The notes: a model not told the origin generated them from the sequence alone. A stretch of DNA of 64,000 nt from Thalassococcus_A lentus (GCF_028023555.1 NZ_JAQIOY010000002.1:752673-816672), one strand, 5' to 3'; shown: positions 38,089 through 47,000, counted from the stretch's first letter. Program-made: numbers and translations.

Positions 38089-39285
38089 CTATTCAATCAA
38101 AAATCGATGCGACAAAGGCAGGCTGGCCCCACCAAGGGTTCGGGCGTCAGATCCGACATGGCCCGCCTCTATTCTTGGCAAGGTCAGACCGGTGGTGTCG
38201 TTTCGTGCAAGCGCCGCCTGCGTCTTGGAAACCAAAGCTTCGCGCGCGGGGTCAGGCAACCAGCCATCAATGCGCACGGCCTCTACATCCAGAACCGCGC
38301 TGGCCGACACGACGGCATAGGCCAAAGCATCGGCAGCGCTGTTGAGCCAGTCTTCCAACATCGCCTCGTCCACACGCCAGTCTTCTGTGTTTATCCACAT
38401 ACTCGAGGTTTCGAACCCGCTGGACAGCAGCGTCGCCTCGAGCACACCCAGGCTGGCAAGATCGATCAATTGGCAGGTTCCACCCTTTCCATCTGGCACA
38501 GGCAAAGGCCCCAAAGCCGCCGCATTCCCGCGCCCGGTAAACAGTTTGCCGTCCAGCGCCAAACCGCCGCCAATGAAGTAGCCAACGTAAAAATACAGAA
38601 AATCGCGCGCGCCATCCTGCGGGCCAAAGACCAGTTCGGCCCCACAGGCCGCGGATGCGTCATTTTGCAGAAAAACCGGAAAATCAAAGGCCGCTGCAAT
38701 TTCCGCCCGGATATCGAAGTCACGCCATCCTTCCATTCTTTCCGGGGCGACATTCAGTTTGGCGGCCCAGTTCCACAGGAAAAAAGGCATTGCAATGCCG
38801 AGTCCGGCCACCCGTGTTCTTTGGTCGTCCGGCAGGTCAGCCAAAAGCGCCTCGATCTGTGACACCGCAAATTTGACCGTTGCCTTGGGCTCTGGATAGG
38901 CATGAACCCGCGTAGCCCGGTCAAGCACCTGCCCCTTGAAATCTGTCAGCACCAGCTCAACGGACCGGCGACCAATTTTGAGGCCCAGGAAATACGCCCC
39001 ACCCGCCGCGAGCGCCATCGGCACCGAAGGCTGCCCGACCTTGCCGCGGATCGGATCGCCGCGTTCCAGCAGACCATCGCCCTCGAGGGCACGCATAATC
39101 ACGGATACCGTTTGTGCGGACAAACCGGTTGAACGCGCAATATCGGCTTTGGCCATAGGGCCGTGCCGACGCAACAGCGTCAAAACAAGACGTTCATTGT
39201 GCGCACGCATCCCACTTTGATTGGAGCCACGCCCAAGGATTTCCGTCTCTTTATCAATGGCTTGCTCAACCGACTTCACGTTCAA
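38089..39285 (-). CDS. ROK-family transcriptional repressor (FrcR/XylR-like)
   Basis: A 398-aa NagC/XylR-type regulator. The N-terminal winged helix-turn-helix spans about residues 27-80 (RRHGPMAKADIARSTGLSAQTVS). The rest is the sugar-binding ROK fold (LGLKIGRRSVELVLTDFKG, FLQNDASAACGAEL). The usual CxCGxxGC zinc motif of ROK proteins is absent. It is divergent from the frcBCA-kinase operon, and the region between holds a 12-bp inverted repeat likely to be its operator. The inducer should be the imported sugar or its phosphate. Confidence 0.87.
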   Translation of the reverse strand: MNVKSVEQAIDKETEILGRGSNQSGMRAHNERLVLTLLRRHGPMAKADIARSTGLSAQTVSVIMRALEGDGLLERGDPIRGKVGQPSVPMALAAGGAYFLGLKIGRRSVELVLTDFKGQVLDRATRVHAYPEPKATVKFAVSQIEALLADLPDDQRTRVAGLGIAMPFFLWNWAAKLNVAPERMEGWRDFDIRAEIAAAFDFPVFLQNDASAACGAELVFGPQDGARDFLYFYVGYFIGGGLALDGKLFTGRGNAAALGPLPVPDGKGGTCQLIDLASLGVLEATLLSSGFETSSMWINTEDWRVDEAMLEDWLNSAADALAYAVVSASAVLDVEAVRIDGWLPDPAREALVSKTQAALARNDTTGLTLPRIEAGHVGSDARTLGGASLPLSHRFLIE

Positions 39286-39329
39286 GATGGCATCCTCCCT
39301 CGCTTGAGAATGCTTAGCACAATTGACCC

Positions 39330-39368
39330 TGTCAATAATAATTCATTCTGATTTATTTATTATTGACA
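39330..39368. promoter_or_regulatory. Inverted-repeat operator between the ROK gene and frcB
   Basis: TGTCAATAATAA (39330-39341) and TTATTATTGACA (39357-39368) form a perfect 12-bp inverted repeat with a 15-nt spacer. The centres are 27 bp apart, about 2.5 helical turns. AT-rich TTATT half-sites are typical for NagC/Mlc-type proteins. The TTGACA in the right arm (rightward reading) may double as a -35 element for frcB. Confidence 0.65.
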
Positions 39369-39479
39369 CTCGGAGCGATTCTCTGCTTCCCTTACGTCCG
39401 AGGGTTGCGCACCGCTGGCAAATGCTCGGCATGCGCACCCGGAAGAACGGCTGAAGCCGTTACCTTTGGGAGGAAAGAC

Positions 39480-40508
39480 ATGACGAATTTGACTAAAACA
39501 CTTGCTATGGGCGCATCCGCGCTGGCCTTTTCGGCGACTATGGCCGCCGCTGGCGGGCATGCGACAACCGTTTGCCTAATCACGAAAACCGACACCAACC
39601 CCTTCTTCGTCAAGATGAAGGAAGGCGCGACAGCCAAAGCAGAAGAGCTGGGCATGACGCTCAAGGCCTTTGCGGGCAAAGTGGATGGTGACCACGAAAC
39701 ACAGGTTCAGGCGATCGAAACCTGCATTGCGGACGGCGCAAAAGGCATCCTGCTGACAGCCTCTGACACCTCTGCCATCGTACCCAACGTACAGCAGGCC
39801 CGCGAGGCCGGGCTGGTTGTTATTGCGCTTGATACGCCGCTGTCACCTATCGACGCGGCAGACGCAACCTTTGCAACCGACAACTTCCTTGCTGGTGAGC
39901 TGATCGGCAAATGGGCCGCGGCCTCACTGGGCGACGATGCCGCCAACGCGAAGATCGGCATGCTGGATCTGGCCATCAGCCAGCCAACGGTTGGCGTTCT
40001 GCGCGATCAAGGCTTTCTCACCGGTTTTGGCATCGACATCAAAGACCCGAACAAATGGGGTGACGAAGATGATCCGCGGATTGTCGGCAACGATGTGACC
40101 GCTGGCAACGAAGAAGGTGGCCGCAAGGCGATGGAAAACCTGCTGGCCAAGGATCCCGGCATCAATGTGGTTTACACCATCAACGAACCCGCCGCAGCCG
40201 GTGCATATGAGGCACTCAAGGCCATTGGCCGCGAAAACGATGTTCTGATCGTGTCTGTCGACGGTGGCTGCCCCGGTGTTCAGAACGTGGCGGACGGCGT
40301 GATCGGCGCGACTTCGCAGCAGTACCCGCTGCTGATGGCATCGCTGGGCGTTGAAGCGATCAAGAAATGGGCCGACAACGGCGAAAAGCCAGAGCCGACA
40401 CCGGGCAAAGATTTCTTTGATACCGGCGTTGCACTGGTGACTGACAAAGCCGCCGATGGCGTCGAGTCGATTTCGGTCGAAGAAGGCAAGAACCTCTGCT
40501 GGGGTTAA
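39480..40508 (+). CDS. frcB: Sugar ABC transporter substrate-binding protein (FrcB-like)
   Basis: A periplasmic sugar receptor (342 aa) of the ribose/fructose family. A signal peptide ends near AAAGGHA (residues 20-26). The mature protein starts VCLITKTDTNPFFVKM, and contains LTASDTSAIVPNV and INEPAAAGAYEAL, as in FrcB of Sinorhizobium. GGGAGGAAA precedes ATG 39480; the frame upstream would cross the operator. A strong hairpin follows the gene. The sugar is not settled: family says fructose, the downstream kinase suggests xylulose or a related ketose. Confidence 0.87.
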   Translation: MTNLTKTLAMGASALAFSATMAAAGGHATTVCLITKTDTNPFFVKMKEGATAKAEELGMTLKAFAGKVDGDHETQVQAIETCIADGAKGILLTASDTSAIVPNVQQAREAGLVVIALDTPLSPIDAADATFATDNFLAGELIGKWAAASLGDDAANAKIGMLDLAISQPTVGVLRDQGFLTGFGIDIKDPNKWGDEDDPRIVGNDVTAGNEEGGRKAMENLLAKDPGINVVYTINEPAAAGAYEALKAIGRENDVLIVSVDGGCPGVQNVADGVIGATSQQYPLLMASLGVEAIKKWADNGEKPEPTPGKDFFDTGVALVTDKAADGVESISVEEGKNLCWG

Positions 40509-40518
40509 GTACAAAACG

Positions 40519-40544
40519 TCGGACGGGGCCCCTGCCCCGTCCGA
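40519..40544 (+). other. Intercistronic hairpin after frcB
   Basis: An 11-bp perfect stem TCGGACGGGGC (40519-40529) with GCCCCGTCCGA (40534-40544) and a 4-nt loop lies 11 bases after the frcB stop. No T-run follows, so downstream permease genes are probably still transcribed at a lower level. Confidence 0.7.
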
Positions 40545-40616
40545 TCCCGCGGCCTTGACCTGACCGGGTAAAGGCGCTCTGAATTTCAAAGACATCCAAG
40601 GCACGAGGGGACAACC

Positions 40617-41756
40617 ATGTCCGAATCCGGCTCCAAAGGGCAGGACTACGAAGCATCGCTTGCAGCAGCCGATTCAAAGGTTGCCGAGTTTGATGATGAA
40701 CAACGGGGCTTTGTGCACCGTTTGCAGCACTTCCTGCATTCAAACCCTTCAATGGTTCCTCTAATCGTTCTTGTCCTGTCTACCATTGGCTTCGGGCTTT
40801 GGATCGACTGGGAGCCCATTCAGGTCAGAATGGGCTGGGCCGCACTGGAAGACGTGTCCAATGGCCGCTTTCGGTTCTTCAACTCATTCACGCTGACGCT
40901 CATCTTGCAACAAGTTGCGATTGTGGGCGTTCTTGCGCTCGCTCAGACATTGATCATCCTGACTGCAGGCATTGATCTGTCGGTCGGCGCAATCGCTGTT
41001 CTGTGCTCGGTCATCATGGGACAATTCACGTTCCGCTATGGGATCCCTCCGTTTGTTTCAGTCATGATCGGTCTGGTGTTCGGCACCGCGATCGGCGCTG
41101 TCAGCGGATGGCTTGTCAGCCGGGTCAAACTGCCACCCTTCATTGTCACGCTCGGGATGTGGCAGATCGTTCTGGCCGCGAACTATCTCTATTCCGCCAA
41201 TGAAACCATTCGCAGTCAGGACATCGAGGCACAGGCCCCCTTCCTTCAGCTGATGGGCTACAAAATGAAGCTGGGCGGAGCCACCCTTACGCTTGGCGTT
41301 GTGTCGATGCTGGTTCTGGCGCTAGTGCTGGCCTATGCCTTGCGGTCCACGGCCTGGGGCCGCCATGTCTATGCCGTGGGCGACGATCCAGAAGCGGCCG
41401 AGCTGGCCGGGGTCAACGTGCACCGCACCTTGATGTCTGTCTATATGCTGGCCGGTCTGATCTGCGCCTTTACCGCATGGGTGATGATTGGACGATTTGG
41501 GTCAGTTTCTCCCTCGGCCACCACAGGGGTCATCGGCAACATTCAAGCGATTACGGCCGTTGTGATCGGTGGGATCTCGCTGTTTGGGGGGCGCGGCTCA
41601 ATTTTGGGGGCGCTGTTTGGCGCACTGATCGTTGGGGTTTTCGAATTGGGGCTCAGAATGTCTGGCGCAGATCCGCAGTGGACCTTCCTGCTCATCGGCG
41701 TGCTGATCATCGGCGCTGTCGCCGTGGACCAGTGGATCAGAAAGGTATCGGTATAA
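40617..41756 (+). CDS. frcC: Sugar ABC transporter permease (FrcC-like)
   Basis: An inner-membrane RbsC-type permease (379 aa) with a hydrophilic N-terminal tail of about 45 residues and about ten membrane segments. The family motifs LTAGIDLSVGA and GGISLFGGRGSILGALFGALIVG are present. Its TAA stop overlaps the frcA ATG (TAATG), so the two are translationally coupled. The N-terminal tail is longer than in RbsC, as seen in FrcC-like proteins. Confidence 0.88.
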   Translation: MSESGSKGQDYEASLAAADSKVAEFDDEQRGFVHRLQHFLHSNPSMVPLIVLVLSTIGFGLWIDWEPIQVRMGWAALEDVSNGRFRFFNSFTLTLILQQVAIVGVLALAQTLIILTAGIDLSVGAIAVLCSVIMGQFTFRYGIPPFVSVMIGLVFGTAIGAVSGWLVSRVKLPPFIVTLGMWQIVLAANYLYSANETIRSQDIEAQAPFLQLMGYKMKLGGATLTLGVVSMLVLALVLAYALRSTAWGRHVYAVGDDPEAAELAGVNVHRTLMSVYMLAGLICAFTAWVMIGRFGSVSPSATTGVIGNIQAITAVVIGGISLFGGRGSILGALFGALIVGVFELGLRMSGADPQWTFLLIGVLIIGAVAVDQWIRKVSV

Positions 41757-42538
41757 TGGAACGCACACCCATTCTGCAGGGCAAGAATCTGGTCAAACGC
41801 TATGGCAAGGTCACGGCCCTCGATCACTGCGACTTCGAACTCTATCCCGGCGAGATCCTGGCGGTCATCGGCGACAACGGCGCAGGCAAATCCACCTTGA
41901 TCAAAGCCGTTTCAGGCGCTGTGGTCCCGGACGAAGGTGAGGTCTTTCTCGATGGTCAGCGGGTCGACTTCAACTCTCCGATCGACGCGCGCGAAAAAGG
42001 GATCGAAACCGTTTACCAGACCCTCGCCATGTCCCCGGCCCTATCGATCGCGGACAACATGTTCATGGGGCGCGAAATCCGGAAAAAGGGTCTGATGGGC
42101 AAAGTCTTTCGCCAGTTGGACAAGGCCGAAATGGAACGGTTGGCAAGGGACAAGCTGAATGATCTCGGGCTCATGACGATCCAGAATATCCGGCAGGCAG
42201 TTGAAACCCTTTCAGGGGGTCAGCGTCAGGGCGTTGCGGTCGCGCGGGCTGCGGCCTTTGGGTCAAAGGTCATCATTCTGGACGAGCCGACCGCCGCACT
42301 GGGCGTCAAGGAAAGCCGTAAGGTGCTGGAGCTTATTCAGGACGTCAAATCCCGTGGCATCCCGATTGTTCTGATCTCGCACAACATGCCTCATGTTTTT
42401 GAGATCGCAGACCGGATTCACATTCACCGGCTCGGCAAACGGCTCTGCGTGATCGATCCCAAAGCCTTCTCAATGAATGATGCGGTTGCGTTTATGACCG
42501 GCGCGGCAGAACCGCCGCCCGAAACCATCCCGGCCTGA
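41756..42538 (+). CDS. frcA: Sugar ABC transporter ATP-binding protein (FrcA-like)
   Basis: A single-domain ATPase of 260 aa, unlike the double-length RbsA. Walker A is GDNGAGKST, signature LSGGQRQGVAVARAA, Walker B VIILDEPTAALG, switch LISHNM. The ALG in place of ALD after Walker B and the single domain are hallmarks of FrcA-type proteins. The start ATG 41756 overlaps the frcC stop, and the open frame upstream is overlap with frcC. Confidence 0.88.
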   Translation: MERTPILQGKNLVKRYGKVTALDHCDFELYPGEILAVIGDNGAGKSTLIKAVSGAVVPDEGEVFLDGQRVDFNSPIDAREKGIETVYQTLAMSPALSIADNMFMGREIRKKGLMGKVFRQLDKAEMERLARDKLNDLGLMTIQNIRQAVETLSGGQRQGVAVARAAAFGSKVIILDEPTAALGVKESRKVLELIQDVKSRGIPIVLISHNMPHVFEIADRIHIHRLGKRLCVIDPKAFSMNDAVAFMTGAAEPPPETIPA

Positions 42539-42556
42539 TCCGAAAGCACACACTCT

Positions 42557-43999
42557 ATGTACTTAGGCATCGATATTGGCACGTCAGCGGTCAAGACGGT
42601 CCTCATCGACGTGACCGGAACGGTCCTTTCGGATGCAAGTGTTGGGCTGAGCATACAGCACCCGCATGCAGGATGGGCCGAACAAGCCCCGGACGACTGG
42701 TGGCAAGCCGTGGTTAAAGCCGTTCGCTCCGCTTGTGCCGACCAGCCACCACCAAGCGCTATTGGTTTGTCCGGGCAAATGCACGGTGCGGTTCTTCTGG
42801 ACAAAACCCACAGGGCCATCCGTCCCGCCATCCTTTGGAACGACAGCCGGGCCGAAGCGGATTGCAAATCGCTGAGCAACACACATCCGCATTTGGCGCA
42901 ACTGGCCGGCGTGCGGGCCATGCCCGGGCTGACAGCCCCCAAACTTCTCTGGCTATCAAGGGAAGAGCCGAACAATTTCAAAGCGATATCCCATCTTCTT
43001 AGCCCAAAAGATTATATCGGGCTGCGCCTGCATGGCGCGTGCATAACGGACCCCTCTGATGCGGCTGCAACATGGTGGTTCGATCAGGCGCAGCGTGACT
43101 GGGCCCCTGCTTTACAAGCGGCAACAGCCAGTGATCCGGGTTGGTTTCCGCCCATTCTGGGCGGGACCGAACAGGCCGGACAACTCAGTCAATCCGCAGC
43201 CGAGCAACTGGGTCTGCCCCGGGGCATCCCGGTTGCTACAGGGGCCGGTGACGCCGTTGCCGGGGCCATTGCACTGGGCGCGGTGCGCGACGGGGATGGC
43301 TTTGTATCACTGGGCACGTCCGGCCAGCTTTTCGTGGTAACAGACCGTTATGCCGCAGCGCCGGATCAAGGGCTGCACAGCTTTGCGCACACCTTGCCCG
43401 GGCTTTGGTATCAAATGGCGGCGATGCTGAACGGGGCCAGACCCATGCAATGGTTCGCTGACATGACCGGCGCGCCAATCGAGACGCTGTTGGCCGAAGC
43501 CCAAGACGCCCCCCTTCCCGGCACGCCCATTTGCCTGCCCTATCTGACCGGCGAACGCACCCCGCACGGCGACAGTAAAATCCGCGGCGCCTTTATCGGC
43601 CTGAGCAATGACACGACGCGCGGACAAATGATGCGCGCGGTGATCGAGGCCATCGCCTACAGCTTTGCCGACGCGCGTGCCGCGCTCGAAGCGGCCCGGC
43701 CAATGCCCTGCACCCTCCAGGCCATAGGCGGCGGAGCACGCTCGGCACTTTTGCTGCAAACCATGGCGGACGTTATGGGTGTCACATTGAACCGCAGCGA
43801 AGACGCCGCGATCGGCCCGGCTATTGGTGCGGCTAAATTGGCCGCGATGTGCATCGGCGATCTGTCAGTATCAGACCTGCACCAGCCCGAAACACGGCAG
43901 GAATTCCGCCCCGATCCCGAGGCCTCTGCACGTCATGAAAGCCGATTGCGGCGCTATCGCGCGCTCTACCCGGCCTTGCAATCGCTGCCGGACACGTAG
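42557..43999 (+). CDS. xylB: Xylulokinase-type FGGY carbohydrate kinase
   Basis: A cytoplasmic sugar kinase (480 aa) of the actin/hexokinase ATPase fold. The N-terminal phosphate loop is GIDIGTSAVKTVL, GLSGQMHGAV is the xylulokinase substrate motif, and the C-terminal ATP region has AIGGGARSALLLQTMADV. It is the last gene of the frcBCA operon, 18 bp after frcA. It would phosphorylate D-xylulose or a similar ketopentose. No xylose isomerase or polyol dehydrogenase is nearby. Confidence 0.88.
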   Translation: MYLGIDIGTSAVKTVLIDVTGTVLSDASVGLSIQHPHAGWAEQAPDDWWQAVVKAVRSACADQPPPSAIGLSGQMHGAVLLDKTHRAIRPAILWNDSRAEADCKSLSNTHPHLAQLAGVRAMPGLTAPKLLWLSREEPNNFKAISHLLSPKDYIGLRLHGACITDPSDAAATWWFDQAQRDWAPALQAATASDPGWFPPILGGTEQAGQLSQSAAEQLGLPRGIPVATGAGDAVAGAIALGAVRDGDGFVSLGTSGQLFVVTDRYAAAPDQGLHSFAHTLPGLWYQMAAMLNGARPMQWFADMTGAPIETLLAEAQDAPLPGTPICLPYLTGERTPHGDSKIRGAFIGLSNDTTRGQMMRAVIEAIAYSFADARAALEAARPMPCTLQAIGGGARSALLLQTMADVMGVTLNRSEDAAIGPAIGAAKLAAMCIGDLSVSDLHQPETRQEFRPDPEASARHESRLRRYRALYPALQSLPDT

Positions 44000-44011
44000 A
44001 CACGCTCGCCC

Positions 44012-44416
44012 TTATCGAGCGTTGGTTTCAGCCCGGATTGCCGTGCTCAGCGGGTCAAAGCACCACCCCAGCGTCAGCGTGAAAGACGTCGGGAAAGCGG
44101 GTTTGTCAAAGCTGATCAGAGCCTGCCCCCAATTGGCGCTCGGGGCCTGCCCCGGCTCAGACAGCAGCGCGCCGCAATTGTTCGGACCAACACCGGTCCA
44201 ATAGGCGCGATGCGTGTCACGGTTGGAATAATTGCCCGCGAGCCCCGGGATCACCAAACGCGCCGGCGTGCCATCCACATTGGTAAAAGTGAAAATCGCT
44301 GCGCCGTCCTGCTCATCCAGATAAACGATCTCGCCCATATCGCTAGACCAGGTTTCGTCCGCCATAGCGGCGGTTGTCGTCAGGGCGAGGGCAGCGGCGA
44401 GGATCAGGCGGTGCAT
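44012..44416 (-). CDS. Hypothetical secreted protein
   Basis: A 134-aa protein with a clear signal peptide (MHRLILAAALALTTTAAMADE). The mature part is beta-rich with two cysteines (NNCGAL and GWCFDP) that could form a disulfide in the periplasm. I recognise no family. A weak 7-bp stem (44002-44008 with 44016-44022) straddles its end and that of xylB, which is convergent. Confidence 0.65.
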   Translation of the reverse strand: MHRLILAAALALTTTAAMADETWSSDMGEIVYLDEQDGAAIFTFTNVDGTPARLVIPGLAGNYSNRDTHRAYWTGVGPNNCGALLSEPGQAPSANWGQALISFDKPAFPTSFTLTLGWCFDPLSTAIRAETNAR

Positions 44417-44702
44417 GGGTTTGGCTCCTGTTGGTTGGAGCCGAGTGTGGCACAGGGCGAAGGCCGGGCGTAGTCAGGTATTCCTTGGCTTAAAACGAGC
44501 GCCAAGCCGGACCATCGACGGGCCGCGGTGCGGCGATCAGTCGGAATTTCTAAGACGCTTTATCCCAGCCACTGGCGCGCTAGGGATCAGCGGCGCGCAT
44601 ACGGCAGACCAATCGCCGTGCCGGGGGGCGGCCCGGCGATAGCGCGGCGCCCTGCGGGCTTGATCCGCGCTTCAATGAGTTTGGTCTCATCATTTCTACC
44701 AA
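44417..44702. other. Noncoding stretch between secreted-protein gene and interrupted gene
   Basis: These 286 bases hold no open frame with the coding bias of the neighbours. The left end is the leader of the secreted-protein gene. The middle is GC-rich with short degraded frames. A rightward frame reading VPGGGPAIARRPAGLIRA near 44620-44675 may be decayed coding sequence, but I cannot assign it. Confidence 0.35.
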
Positions 44703-45110
44703 TCAGTACCCAAGAGTGTGCAATACAACGACAGTACCAATTGCCACCAGCATAGGAACAACAAACGATCGCACTGCCTCAGCCAAAAACGATCCGAAGT
44801 GGGAACGCATTCGTGGCCAAAACTTGTTTTTGTCGTATTTTTCGATTGTTGAGTAGCCAGCTCGGGTGAGGCTAGCATAGCACTCTTCAGACCACTCGCC
44901 AGACAAAGTGATTAGTCATGAGGCCTGCATGATTTTAAAAGCATGTCGGACTTCCGTATTTTGATCGTGCGCCTTCAGTGCCGTTTCGTTGAAGTCACCA
45001 GTAAATTTGGTTTCTCTAGCTGAGCCATGATCTGCGAAACGTACCCCTTCACCCAAATCATCTTGAGCGATCAAGCGTAGAAGGCGTTCTTCAATCTCAG
45101 AAGAGTACAT
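44703..45110 (-). pseudogene. Small gene coupled to pheS, interrupted by an in-frame TGA
   Basis: One frame runs from ATG 45110 through TGA at 44918-44916 to TAA near 44703. The first part (64 aa) and the second part (starting just after the stop) are in the same frame with only one stop between. Joined, they give about 135 residues. The stop falls inside what reads like a winged-helix wing (KIMQAS-stop-LITLSG ... SLTRAGYSTIEKY), where glycine would be usual (GGA to TGA). The C-terminus is a membrane span (FVVPMLVAIGTVVVLHTLGY). The ATG overlaps the pheS stop (TAATG). It is AT-richer than neighbours, consistent with acquired DNA. Two separate small genes is the alternative. Confidence 0.55.
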
Positions 45111-46180
45111 TACCGACTAAGTCCGCCATGCAGCGTCGGCACATCCAGCGAAGCAAAGCCGTAATGCCGCAGCCAGCGCAGGTCTGAATCAAAGAAGGCG
45201 CGCAAATCCGGAATGCCGTATTTCAGCATGGCGATCCGGTCGATGCCCATGCCAAAGGCAAAGCCCTGCCATTCGTCCGGGTCTACACCTGCCGCGGCCA
45301 GCACTTTGGGGTGCACCATGCCGCTGCCCAGAACCTCAAGCCAATCGTCGCCCTCGCCGACCTTGACGGTACCGCCTTCGAACGAACACTGAATGTCCAC
45401 TTCGGCCGATGGTTCGGTGAAGGGGAAATGCGAAGCCCGGAAGCGGGTTTTGACACTGGTGCCAAAGAAGGCCGAGAAAAATTCCTCCAGCACCCACTTG
45501 AGGTTCGCCATCGAGATATCGCGATCAATGGCCAGTCCCTCGACCTGATGGAACATCGGTGTGTGGGTCTGGTCATAGTCGGCGCGGTACACTCTTCCCG
45601 GCGCAATGATCCGGCAGGGCGCGCCGTGCTTTTCCATATGCCGGATCTGCACCGGCGAGGTATGCGTCCGCAGCACATGCGGCGGGCGTTCGTCGCCTTC
45701 GGCGCGGTGCATGTAAAAGGTGTCCATCTCGGCGCGCGCAGGATGGTGGCCGGGAATATTCAGTGCGTCAAAGTTATACCAATCGCTGTCGATCTGCGGC
45801 CCTTCGGCCACGGCAAAGCCCATGTCGGCCAGGATCGCTGTGACCTCTTCGGTCACTTGGCTTACCGGATGGATAGTGCCTTGCTGGCGTGGACGAGACG
45901 GCAGCGTGACATCCAGCCACTCGGACTTGAGCCGTTCATCCAGTGCCGCATCGGCCAAGGCGACCTTCTTGGCGGCCAATGCGCTGTTGATCTCGTCTTT
46001 CAGTGCATTCAGCGCAGGGCCTGCAGTCTGGCGCTCTTCCGGCGTCATCTTGCCAAGCTCACGCATCTTGAGGCTGATTTCGCCCTTTTTGCCCACCGCC
46101 GAGACGCGCAGATCCTCCAGCGCGGCCTCATCGCCAGCATTCGCAATTGCAGTCAGGTATTTGTCGCGCAGATCTTGCAT
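45110..46180 (-). CDS. pheS: Phenylalanyl-tRNA synthetase alpha subunit
   Basis: The catalytic subunit (356 aa) of the alpha2-beta2 synthetase charging tRNA-Phe. An N-terminal coiled coil (about residues 1-85) precedes the class II core: HPVSQVTEEV, FPQ-equivalent VAEGPQIDSDWYNFDALN, motif 2 PGRVYRADYDQTHTPMFHQVEGL, and motif 3 GFAFGMGIDRIAMLKYGI. AAGGAGAGG precedes the ATG. pheT is usually next downstream; here an interrupted small gene is attached instead and pheT is not in the window. Confidence 0.96.
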   Translation of the reverse strand: MQDLRDKYLTAIANAGDEAALEDLRVSAVGKKGEISLKMRELGKMTPEERQTAGPALNALKDEINSALAAKKVALADAALDERLKSEWLDVTLPSRPRQQGTIHPVSQVTEEVTAILADMGFAVAEGPQIDSDWYNFDALNIPGHHPARAEMDTFYMHRAEGDERPPHVLRTHTSPVQIRHMEKHGAPCRIIAPGRVYRADYDQTHTPMFHQVEGLAIDRDISMANLKWVLEEFFSAFFGTSVKTRFRASHFPFTEPSAEVDIQCSFEGGTVKVGEGDDWLEVLGSGMVHPKVLAAAGVDPDEWQGFAFGMGIDRIAMLKYGIPDLRAFFDSDLRWLRHYGFASLDVPTLHGGLSR

Positions 46181-46242
46181 CTTGGCCTCTCCTTACAGAC
46201 GCGGGGCCGTGCTATCACAGCGCCCTAGGAATGCAAGCATGC

Positions 46243-46902
46243 CTATAGACGCGGAACCGCCGTGACGTGTCGGGCATTCCGCACAAACTGCGCGATTTTA
46301 CTGGCGTCCTTTAGACCCGGCGCCGCTTCGACACCGGATGAGACATCCACCTGACGCGCCCCGGTCATAGCAATCGCATCACCGACATTGTCGGGGTTCA
46401 GACCACCCGCCAGCATCCAAGGCTTGGCCCAGCGCTTGCCCGCAATCAAACGCCAGTCGAAGGCAAGTCCGTTTCCGCCCGGCAAATCCGCGTTCTTGGG
46501 CGGCTTGGCATCAATCAGGATCTGATCGGCAACCTGCGCGTAAAGCCCGATCTTCGGCAGATCGGCCTCTTCACCAACGCCAACCGCCTTCATCACCGGC
46601 AAACCATAGCGCGCGCGCACCTCAGCCACGCGCTCGGGTGTTTCTCCTCCGTGTAGCTGAAGCATGTCCAGCGGAACCGTGGCGCAAAGCGCATCCAGCA
46701 TGGCGTCGTCCGCGTTCACAACCAGGGCCACCTTGGCCAGCCCCACGGGCGCCAGACTGGCCAAATCCCTCGCCACATCCAAACTCACGTTTCGGGGGCT
46801 CTTGGGAAAGAAAACAAAACCGCCATAAGCCGCACCAGCCGAGGCCGCAGCTTCGACATCATCCGGCCGCGTCAGGCCACAGATCTTGACCCGCACGTCC
46901 AT
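46243..46902 (-). CDS. trpF: Phosphoribosylanthranilate isomerase
   Basis: A TIM-barrel enzyme (219 aa) for the third step of tryptophan synthesis. It starts VKICGLTRPDD, with catalytic Cys and later Asp in LIDAKPP, and LAGGLNPDNV and DVSSGVEAAPGLKD binding substrate phosphate. ATG 46902 has GGGAG eight bases upstream, better than the upstream frame start at 46953. It lies between the LapA-domain gene and pheS on the same strand, 62 bp before pheS. Confidence 0.94.
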   Translation of the reverse strand: MDVRVKICGLTRPDDVEAAASAGAAYGGFVFFPKSPRNVSLDVARDLASLAPVGLAKVALVVNADDAMLDALCATVPLDMLQLHGGETPERVAEVRARYGLPVMKAVGVGEEADLPKIGLYAQVADQILIDAKPPKNADLPGGNGLAFDWRLIAGKRWAKPWMLAGGLNPDNVGDAIAMTGARQVDVSSGVEAAPGLKDASKIAQFVRNARHVTAVPRL

Positions 46903-46943
46903 GGCGCGACTCCCTGTTTCTTTGTGCCAAAAATATCCTGGGG

Positions 46944-46962
46944 TCTGGGGCAAAGCCCCAGA
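46944..46962. repeat. GGGGCAAAGCCCC hairpin, copy 1
   Basis: TCTGGGGC (46944-46951), AAA, GCCCCAGA (46955-46962) form an 8-bp stem in the gap between the LapA-domain gene and trpF. Its 13-base core recurs exactly at 57633-57645. The surrounding AAAATATCCTGGGG looks like an abundant intergenic repeat I associate with Rhodobacteraceae genomes. Confidence 0.5.
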
Positions 46963-47000
46963 AAACTGTCACAACTTTCGAAAGTGGGCGAGACGCCCGA

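Noticed and set aside
44600..44702. Possible decayed integrase or transposase end
   Set aside because: Only a short Pro/Gly/Arg-rich frame is visible; no catalytic motif or inverted repeats support a mobile element.
45311..46228. Rightward open frame (305 aa) opposite pheS
   Set aside because: Antisense to the conserved class II synthetase core; no independent coding evidence.
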